DNA from: Homarus americanus
Taxonomy: Eukaryota; Arthropoda; Malacostraca; Decapoda; Nephropidae
Direction of reading: 5' to 3'
DNA length: 64,000 nt
NCBI RefSeq assembly: GCF_018991925.1
Contig: NW_024756914.1
Coordinates: 6,490,217-6,554,216 of the forward strand
This document shows positions 57,186 through 64,000 of this stretch, piece by piece. Below the pieces are notes generated by a model, which saw only the letters and a list, made by a program, of their open reading frames with translations, had not been told where the DNA came from and did no database searches. A program made the translations under genes and the position numbers. The first letter of the stretch is position 1. The number at the start of each line of letters is the position of its first letter.

Positions 57186-59570
57186 CAGTAAGTTCTCACT
57201 TTACGTTGGGGTTATATTCCTGAAAACGCGACGTTATACGAAACATTAAGAGGATCAGTTTTCCCCATAAGGAATAGCTAAAATACGGGAGTTACGTTCC
57301 CCAGCCTCCCTTTACCCCATGAAAAACATTACATATACAGAAAATCATTGCCATTTCTTTTGAAAATAGTATATATATAGAGAACTATTAAGTTTGTATT
57401 GGTACTCACTGATGGGCGGAGCTGGTGGAGAGAGTGTGTGGTGAGTAGTGAAGCGGAGGAGGAGGGTGGGAATGGAGGCGGGTGGGAGAGGAGGAGGGTG
57501 GCGAGTCACTCAGACTCTGCGGCTGCTTCCTCCTCCTCCTGCGCTGGCTGGGGTTCTTCTGCCGCTGTTTGCTACTCCGTTGAAGTTTGCTCCTATTTGG
57601 CTGCCGGCTGTTGTGAAGAAGCTGCTTCTGCCATCCTGCGACAAACAAATGAATCCAGTGTTGACTGCTTGGTGTTGCTTTTCTTCTTCTTCTCCTTATA
57701 GATCTCGCTATAACAACCAAGACTGTCATCAATGCTGCATTGAACCTTTGAGCTATGTTCTCTGTTTAGGTCATCATCTATAAGGATTTGCATTGCTTGC
57801 TGGAACACGTTGAACGATTCTGCCAGCCTCTTGGAAGTTAGCGTTCGTTGAGGTTCGTTGTCGTCTTCAACAGGACTGTGTTCTGTTAGTTGTTGCAGAT
57901 CTTCGTTGGTGAGCTCTTCTGTATGGAATACCAGGATGTCCTCTATATCCTCTGATTCCAGCTCATCAAACCCTGCCTGTCTAGCCAGGCTGAGGATATC
58001 CTTCTTCATAGTTGGGACTAAGTCGGTGAATCCTGTAAAACTATTGACGCACTCGGGCCACAGTTTACGCCACACACCATTCAGGCAACTTTCTGAAACC
58101 TCTTCCTATGTCTTGCCAATGTTGTCAATTGCATGAAGAATGTTGAAGCGACGCCAATATTCTTGGATTGTGGGTTTATTTTCTCCGTCTGTAGCCTTGA
58201 GCAGCTGGGCCATGGTACAGCGTAAATAATATGCCTTGAATGCGGCGATGACGCCTTGGTCCATTGGCTGCCTCAGTGCTGTCGTGTTGGGAGGCAGAAA
58301 TACAATTTTTACACTGTCATGCAAGTTGTCGAGATTGGGAGGATGAGCTGGAGCATGGTCAACGATCAGAAGAATTTTGAAGTCAAGGTTCTCTTTGGCA
58401 CAGTATTCCTTCATTGCAGGGACGGCGTACATGTTTAACGACTGGCTAAATATGGCACCGGTTATCCATGCCTTCTTGTTTGCCTTGTAAATGACAGGAA
58501 GGTGATCCTTAGAGAAACCTTTGAAGGCCCGTGGGTTAGCAAAACGAGAAATCAGCATAGGCTTCAGCTTGAAGTCGCCAACAGTGTTTGCGCCAAGCAG
58601 CAGTTTCAAGCGGTCTTTTGCCACTTGGAGATATAGGTCCTCTCAGGCATGATCTTCCAAAAGAGACCAGTCTCATCCACACTGAAGACTTGCTTCGATT
58701 AGTAGCCTCCTTCCTGGATAATCCGTTAGAATTTTGGCGGGAATGTCTCGGCAGCAACTGTATCCGAACTGGCAGCTTCACTATTCATCTTAATATTGTG
58801 GAAGTTATACTTGCGCTTAAATTATTGAAACCAGCCTCAGCTGGCCGTTAAGTTCTCTTCCTTGTATCCTTCACCCTCTTCTTCCTTTATGTCATCAAAC
58901 AAGGATATGGCCTTATGCTGGTTAACCATAAGGCTCACAGGCACATTGCATTGATTCTGGTCCTCCTTCCACATAGCCAGCATCTTTTCCACTTTTTCTA
59001 TCACAGTACTTCTAGTACGAGTTGTTTTAGTTGCACTGAGAGTAGTACCACTTCCAGCACTAACCTTAATCTTGTCAGCGTTGGTCCTGATAGTATGCAC
59101 CGTTGTGGGGGTTAGACCAAGCACAGCGGCTATGTCCACAGCACGTTCCCTTTTTTCAAATCGGGTTAATACATCCATTTTCGTAGCAAGGGTAATGGTC
59201 TTACGTTGCCTCTTCACTACAATAGCATCGGTAGCACTTGATGGGTGCTTGGAAGCCATTTCGAATGGCTATAGTACAATTTTAGAGCAAAAGCACTTAA
59301 GCACACACTAATGATGTGAAGTCGTAACAGAGAGTGGCTTGGTGTTGCTTGGGGATGCTGTGATGTTCCATGAGTGAGGGCAGAGCTCCGAGCCGGAGAG
59401 CGTAGCGAGGTCAGACGAGTAGGTTATGCACCGTAGAAAGTAGTCCGTAACCACGCAAAACAATGTAGTATCGGATCCCCTGGACGTTAAAAATTTTTTT
59501 GGTCTCTAAAGTTTAGCGACATAGTACCGAAACAACGTTAAGCGGGACGACGTTTTACGAGGATGCACTG
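57186..59570 (-). mobile_element. Full-length Tigger/pogo DNA transposon, inactive, antisense in dystrophin intron
   Basis: The element is flanked by TA on both sides (57184-57185 and 59571-59572), the target duplication expected of pogo/Tigger elements. Its ends are diverged inverted repeats: CAGTAAGTTCTCACTTTACG at the left, and CAGTGCATCCTCGTAAAACG when the right end is read on the minus strand. It carries a minus-strand transposase relic spanning most of the 2.4 kb. It lies opposite to dystrophin transcription and fills most of its intron. Confidence 0.9.
57593..59259 (-). pseudogene. Broken Tigger-family transposase (CENP-B-like helix-turn-helix plus DDE domain)
   Basis: The frame starts with Met at 59259 (MASKHPSSATDAIVVKRQRK). 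It gives a pipsqueak/CENP-B-type amino-terminal helix-turn-helix (about residues 15-60, ITLATKMDVLTRFEKRER) and a second DNA-binding region ending in WKEDQNQC. The catalytic part keeps all three acidic blocks: VDETGLFWK (near 58660), LLIVDHAPAHPPNL, and PMDQGVIAAFK (near 58250). It is dead: there are in-frame stops after ENLTAS, in FQ*FK, after FPPKF, in GGY*SK and at KT*EEV, and a frameshift near 58620 where the usual linker before KDRLKLLLG is shortened. The carboxy tail (to 57593) is acidic and typical of Tigger proteins. Confidence 0.9.
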
Positions 59571-59914
59571 TATATGAATATTAAGGCAAGTCCTGGTTTT
59601 GCTTAAATATTTTGATCCAGTCATGCCAAGAAATAAATCTTACCTAGGCAAAATTAAGGGAAAACTGCATTATATATATTGCGGTACAGTGCTACTTTTT
59701 GGAGGATCATTACTCACCCCAACTACAGAATTACATTATACTGGAAGGTGCAGTATTCTGTACAGTGTATGAGAGAATTCAGTAAGATGGGTGATGATTG
59801 TAGAAGTGTACAGAACAGGGTATAAAATAGAAATGGGATATCCAAATCTTTGTTAGATATTGGTTTATTTATTAATATAAACATAATATACTGAGCTTTA
59901 TCGTCTTTTTCCAG

Positions 59915-60085
59915 AAACGTGAGAAGGGCCGTATGCGTGTTCACCACCTGAATAATGTGAGCAGAGCATTGAATATCCTCGAGGAACACAGTGTAAAGCT
60001 GGTCAACATATCTAATGAACACATTGTGGATGGCTCAGCAAAACTCACATTGGGACTGGTGTGGGCCATAATTTTACATTGGCAG
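59915..60085 (+). CDS. Dys: Dystrophin exon: CH1 second half
   Basis: The exon has 171 bases, both junctions in phase 0, acceptor TTTTTCCAG|AAA and donor TGGCAG|GTTTG. It encodes 57 residues. Recognisable pieces are RVHHLNNVSRAL, VKLVNISNEHIVDG and KLTLGLVWAIILHWQ, which form the end of the first calponin-homology domain. The D-G-x-x-K-L-T-L-G-L-x-W block is the hallmark of actin-binding CH1 domains of the spectrin/dystrophin family. It continues the previous exon in frame (..TNKTY|KREKGRMRVHHL..). The donor (GTTTGT) is weaker than the others but the frame and homology leave little doubt. Confidence 0.95.
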
Positions 60086-60505
60086 GTTTGTAGCATTTTT
60101 ATTGAACAGAAAAATGATAACTAAAAGAGTGTTTGGTAGCCAAAATAAGTCAAGATAATGCCCTCTAAAAGGAAATTGGTTGATAGAACTTTGATATTTG
60201 TGTAACTTTATAACCTGTGCCTTGTGTAGGTACCGTAATGTTTCATTTTAACAACAGTAAGATATTATCTGAAAATTATTACAAAACTTGAGGTAATAAT
60301 TAAAGCACATACTGTATTGTACATAGAATATTGTATTTTCTTGTCTCATACATTGTGTTTTAAGAAAGAAAATATTATTTTAAAGTACAAAAGAATCTTT
60401 CCTCCTGGTTGTCTGTATTGGAAGTTTTATTTTTAGGCCGAGACATCACGTAAAGATTCTACTCCAAACCATTCAGCCACTTTCATATATTTATATTTCA
60501 AACAG
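60086..60505 (+). other. Dystrophin intron
   Basis: A 420-base AT-rich intron ending TATTTCAAACAG. I see no repeat or transposon in it. Confidence 0.9.
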
Positions 60506-60595
60506 GTTCAAGGAGTCCTGAAGGATGTGATGTCTGATTTGCAACAAACCAACTTAGAGAAAACTCTACTTGCATGGTGCAGACAAACCACTAAG
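60506..60595 (+). CDS. Dys: Dystrophin exon: CH1-CH2 linker and start of CH2
   Basis: This 90-base exon (30 codons, phase 0 on both sides) encodes a peptide beginning [19 protein letters not shown] and ending [10 protein letters not shown]. It covers the helical linker after the first CH domain and the first helix of the second, matching the L-Q-Q-T-N-x-E-K and L-L-x-W-x-R-Q-x-T pattern of dystrophin. Acceptor AAACAG|GTT and donor ACTAAG|GTGCG are canonical. Confidence 0.93.
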
Positions 60596-61168
60596 GTGCG
60601 TACAGTACTGTACTTACTTCGTGTTCACACTTTAATTGATTGGTAAGTAAAACAAAATATTTTGTTATTCATTTATTTCTTGTCCCTTACAGCTCGAGAA
60701 TTTTGGAAATGGCTACAAATAACAGATTATTTTCCTTTGACAAAATTTAGTGTTTTGAATGTCTGTATTTAAATTTTCTTATACAGGGTACCAGCTAATC
60801 TTCTACTCTAATAGTATTGATAAGTTTATACTGAGCAAGATTGTATACTGTACATGTACAGGGTTTACCTTTTAGATTATCTTAGTTTTTATGATGCATC
60901 ATGTATTTTTTGTTTTCAGTGTAGTACAGTTTAGCAATTGTAAATGTTCATGTTTAATGGATAGTAATATGAGAAAAATTATAATTTATGAATATTTACT
61001 GTATTTTTAAGTAGTATGTTTCTTTATACTAATATATTTTAAGTTTATGACAGAACGGCACAAAGAATGTGAACCTTAGCATACACATAGGTATTTTTCA
61101 CAAGAAAATTGATTGCTTATTAATAGCTGAAAATTTTACAAGAGTGCATCTATTATTTCTCTTAACAG
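60596..61168 (+). other. Dystrophin intron
   Basis: A 573-base AT-rich intron ending TTTCTCTTAACAG. It contains GTACAGTACTGTAC-type palindromic words and otherwise nothing recognisable. Confidence 0.9.
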
Positions 61169-61367
61169 GGATACCATGGAGTAGATGTTCGAAACTTCAC
61201 CACTTCATGGACAGATGGCCTTGCCTTCAATGCGCTTATTCATAGTCAACGACCCCAGCTATTTGACTGGACCGTGTTGGCAAGGAAACACCCATATGCT
61301 CGTCTTGAGAATGCCTTTAGGCTTGCTAATGAGCAATTGAACATTGAGAGACTTTTGGATCCCGAAG
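61169..61367 (+). CDS. Dys: Dystrophin exon: core of CH2
   Basis: The exon has 199 bases, enters in phase 0 and leaves in phase 1 (GAA G|GTAAAA). It encodes 66 residues beginning GYHGVDVRNFTTSWTDGLAF, then ALIHSQRPQLFDW, and ending NIERLLDPE. This is the core of the second calponin-homology domain. V-x-x-F-T-T-S-W-x-D-G-L-A-F-N-A-L-I-H is the diagnostic CH2 signature of dystrophin, utrophin, spectrin and alpha-actinin. L-F-D-W plus the L-L-D-P-E ending favours dystrophin/utrophin. The split Asp codon at the 3' end is completed by AT of the next exon. Confidence 0.97.
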
Positions 61368-62620
61368 GTAAAAAATATGTACAGTGTATTCCTTAATGAT
61401 GTTTTCTTCCAAGTAATAATTTCTCATGACAATGATTTATTAGTTAAATTCTACCTTTACTCCATCTCTGATCCTTGACAATTTGGTGCCCTGAGTTAAC
61501 CTAAGATATGTTTATTTTATCATCATGAGACTGTGACAAAATAATTCAAGTGGCTTTTATATGAAGTACAGTGATATCTCTGTTAGCCAGAACAATTGGT
61601 GCAGAGCACTTTCGGGAATGAGAGATTTCCTGGTAACGAGACGACTCTCTCAAAGCTGGAATTTTCCTGGTAAAACAGAAAAATTTTCTCAGAAGTTCCA
61701 GATATTGCTCATTACATCACCTCTCGAACCCGGACAAATATCCCTCACCCCCGGAATTTTCCAGGTAATGGAAAAATTTTCTCTGAATTTCCAGAAAATG
61801 CTCCTGATTTTCTTCTCTCAAACCTGGAAAAAAAATCCCCTATCCCTGGAATTTTTCGGGTATAGGGAAAATTTTCTCTGAATTTTCCAGAAAATATGCC
61901 CCTCGGAAAATCGTTCCCAAAGCTGTAATTTTCCGGAAAATTCCAGCTTTGGGAACGATTTTCCGAAAAATTTCAATTCCTGCTATCGGAGAGTTCCAGG
62001 TTTGAGGGATTCCGGCTAACGGAGATATTACTGTACTGAAATAATGTGAGTGTGTTTATCCACTTTGTGAGTCAACAAAGGTTGAGCATGAATAGATTAT
62101 ATTTCATCAAGATTTGTATACAGTATTTTGCATTATTTGTAACTCTTTTTTTTATGAAGCATAATACTGTATACTGTAAATGTTCTATCTCAAGTTGATG
62201 GGTACATATGACTGATAGTTTAAAGGGTAAAATGCAATTGTGTTTTTCACAATGTTGTCAAAAGATTTTTGTTGATAATTATAAAAACAAAAGAAGAACC
62301 TATAAATCAAGTAAGATATTTCATTTCGAACTATATTGATTTAAAGTTTTATTTAAATTTTTAAAGCTCTTTATCATCTTAGACAAACTACGGTACTGGT
62401 ACTAAAAGAGGATTAGGGTATAGCATTAACAATTAATCACTGTGTTCTTATGGTATTGTCCCCTAAAGCATGCAGCACTGAGATAAAGGATATTTTGCTT
62501 TTAGTGTACCTTATATTCAGGAAGTTTAGTCCTTGGTTATATTGAAAATGCAGTATACATTCTTGAATTAAAATGAAAACTTTAATTGTTCTTAATCATA
62601 ATGACTGTCTCCTGTTGCAG
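61368..62620 (+). other. Dystrophin intron with a TA-flanked MITE
   Basis: A 1.25 kb intron ending TCTCCTGTTGCAG. It contains the 465 bp inverted-repeat element at 61569-62033; the remainder is AT-rich and featureless. Confidence 0.9.
61569..62033. mobile_element. 465 bp MITE-like element with TA target duplication and strong internal foldback
   Basis: The ends are near-perfect inverted repeats: CAGTGATATCTCTGTTAGCC at the left and CAGTAATATCTCCGTTAGCC at the right read in reverse. Both flanks are TA (61567-61568, 62034-62035). The interior repeats GGAATTTTCC, AAATTTTCTC and CCAGAAAAT words and has a palindrome near 61910-61965 (CCCAAAGCTG against CAGCTTTGGG around a TTTTCCGGAAAA centre). 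No transposase is encoded; the 106-codon open frame across it is incidental. Confidence 0.85.
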
Positions 62621-62757
62621 ATGTGAATTCCCAAGTGCCTGACAAGAAGTCAATTATGATGTATGTGATGTGCCTATTCCAAGCTCTTCCTCATGAATCA
62701 TTCACTATGGAGAGTTTGGATGTCTCTCTACAGTCAGATTCATCCTTTAATATTGAG
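62621..62757 (+). CDS. Dys: Dystrophin exon: end of CH2
   Basis: The exon has 137 bases, enters in phase 1 (G|AT = Asp) and leaves in phase 0 at ATTGAG|GTGAGT. The 45 full residues include PDKKSIMMYVMCLFQALP, the last helix of the second calponin-homology domain. P-D-K-K-S-I-x-M-Y-x-x-x-L-F-Q is nearly invariant in dystrophins. An acidic, Ser-rich stretch follows (SLDVSLQSDSSFNIE), which starts the linker (hinge 1) before the spectrin rod. This completes the actin-binding module. Confidence 0.95.
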
Positions 62758-63231
62758 GTGAGTCAATCATCATGCAATATGTTAACATTTTAAGGGCTAT
62801 TGATTGTAAGATTATATATTGCAAAGGTATCCAGATGTTTCGCCCTTTGCCAGTTCGCCGTTTTTAATACAACTCTCAAAACAAAATACTGAATTATTTA
62901 TATATATTTGGGGCATAGGTGTTAAATGTCTTTGGTACTGATGCTATGGAGGAGATATGAATCAGGATTTTTGTGAGGATTCTATTTTTGCTGTTGGCTT
63001 TAAATGCTATGGAAGACAGACATGGTGTTGATGATGGCTGATTATGTTAATGATGAGGGTTCTTCACATACCATCCTCTTTTGAATGAAGAAAAGTACAT
63101 GAAGATGATGATAGAAAAAAGTGCCAGAGTACAGAGTATGTTTTGTTGTTTGGAGGTTAATACTGGCATAATCAAATATTTATATTGACTCCTTATACAG
63201 TATTCATGACGTGTTTGATTTTGATTTACAG
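62758..63231 (+). other. Dystrophin intron
   Basis: A 474-base intron, donor GTGAGT and acceptor TTTGATTTACAG. No repeat or other element recognised. Confidence 0.88.
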
Positions 63232-63426
63232 GGCAGTAGTGATGACCCCCTCCGTGCTGCTGCTAAGGCTCGACCCCTGTCCACTGTTAGTATAGGTTTG
63301 AGTGAATATCAACGAACATTAGAAGAAGTTTTGACATGGCTGTTGGGAGCAGAAGACAGACTGGCTGCCATGCCTCCAATTGCTGACACGACAGAGGCAG
63401 TGAAGGACCAGTTTCATGATTTAGAG
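63232..63426 (+). CDS. Dys: Dystrophin exon: hinge 1 and start of spectrin repeat 1
   Basis: A 195-base exon, phase 0 on both sides, 65 residues. It opens with a flexible hinge-like segment (GSSDDPLRAAAKARPLSTVS). Then comes YQRTLEEVLTWLLGAEDRL and VKDQFHDLE, which match the first helix and following region of dystrophin spectrin-like repeat 1 (compare the human Y-Q-x-A-L-E-E-V-L-S-W-L-L-S-A-E-D pattern). The exon ends at GAG|GTATTT. The rest of the rod and the cysteine-rich and carboxy-terminal domains lie beyond the window. Confidence 0.93.
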
Positions 63427-64000
63427 GTATTTATTTAGTTAGTTGAACTTATGCAGTGTGATACATTACTGCAATACAGTACAGTACTTGGTATTAGTCA
63501 GACAGTAGTATCATAGCCATTAGTAATTTTCTCAAGCTTATGTTCTTTTAATTTTCCTCCTTTAGCATAATTAGGGTACAGTGAGTTCTGCTACAACGCG
63601 TGTTTTGACAACGCGAATTGGCTCTAACGCAATTTATGAATAGAGGAACAATATTTGTATAACGCGAACGCTTGTTTGCTGTAACGCGATTTTTGCTTAC
63701 TATTTCTCCAATTTTGTGGTATTAACTGTGAATATGGTAAAGAAGGATATCTCCAAGAAGCGTTTTGGTGATCGCATTTCCAGTGATGATCGTAAAAGAA
63801 AGGCTATAACCCTTGAAGAGAAGCTCGATGTTATCTACCTCAAAATCACCCTTCTCCCCTATCAAGTTATATTCATATTTTTTCAAGGTAAAGTGTTACA
63901 TCTACTGTATGATTTCATTATTAGATATGAATATAACATTTATTTAGACTGTACTATCCTTTGTGTTAGGCTAACGACTAAATTTTTTTCGATTTCGAGT
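63427..64000 (+). other. Start of next dystrophin intron
   Basis: Donor GTATTT at 63427. The intron is open at the right edge and contains the start of a Tigger-like element from 63579. No further dystrophin exon is visible. Confidence 0.85.
63579..64000 (+). mobile_element. Tigger-like element, 5' end with transposase amino terminus, right end unseen
   Basis: TA at 63577-63578 is followed by CAGTGAGTTCTGCTACAACG, a typical Tigger terminal repeat. An ATG at 63734 opens a peptide starting MVKKDISKKRF and containing KRKAITLEEKLDVIY, the CENP-B/Tigger helix-turn-helix start. After DVIY the frame stays open briefly but no longer resembles a transposase, so the copy is probably a deletion derivative. 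It may continue past the window edge. Confidence 0.75.

Larger units (their letters stand above)
56774..59914 (+). other. Dystrophin intron carrying a Tigger transposon
   Basis: GTAAGT donor and TCTTTTTCCAG acceptor bound a 3.1 kb intron. About three quarters of it is the antisense Tigger element at 57186-59570. The rest is AT-rich unique DNA with many TACAGTA/TACTGTA words and no other coding sign. Confidence 0.9.

Noticed and set aside
61561..61881. 106-codon plus-strand frame
   Set aside because: It coincides with the MITE-like element and its AAATTTTC repeats; no coding signature.

Overview
This window looks like nuclear DNA from an arthropod, most likely a decapod crustacean. The reasons are an interrupted dystrophin gene with GT..AG introns, several short interstitial TTAGG arrays (the arthropod telomere pentamer), and a very dense load of di- and trinucleotide microsatellites. 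Decapod is an inference from repeat texture; no species can be named from sequence alone. Nothing bacterial is present, and most long open frames are by-products of microsatellites or of polypurine/polypyrimidine tracts.

Layout. Positions 1-195 hold the end of a coding exon that stops in phase 1 at a good donor. About 56.4 kb of gene-poor DNA follows. From 56619 to 63426 six plus-strand exons encode both calponin-homology domains of a dystrophin actin-binding region and the start of the first spectrin-like repeat; the gene continues past the right edge. The exon at the left edge ends with G, the first dystrophin exon begins with AT, and together they make GAT (Asp) immediately before the conserved EREDVQKK. 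The simplest reading is one transcription unit with a 56.4 kb intron and a long-isoform amino terminus. The family identity of the left exon itself is not proven.

The large intron is a repeat landscape. It holds more than 35 microsatellite arrays, several minisatellites (units of 18, 21, 25, 31 and about 32 bp), three decayed arrays of roughly 35-45 bp units, a 5'-truncated non-LTR retrotransposon end (about 18822-19550), an endonuclease relic of a second non-LTR element (about 47580-47880), a 160 bp foldback (40473-40632), and a chain at 44087-46639 in which two different TA-targeting DNA transposons divide (TA)n DNA into three blocks. Close to the first dystrophin ABD exon lie a cluster of four perfect TGACGTCA sites with a CTCF-like core (52388-53767), and an inverted repeat built of AAAAAAGTCACAG units whose loop carries a TTAGG array (56071-56342).

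The dystrophin introns have been invaded repeatedly by pogo/Tigger-type DNA transposons: a full-length but dead antisense Tigger with TA duplications (57186-59570), a 465 bp MITE-like element (61569-62033) and the start of another Tigger-like element (63579 onward). No new defence, biosynthetic or signalling system is visible. The points of interest are the gene architecture, the nested TA-element structure and the candidate regulatory cluster.
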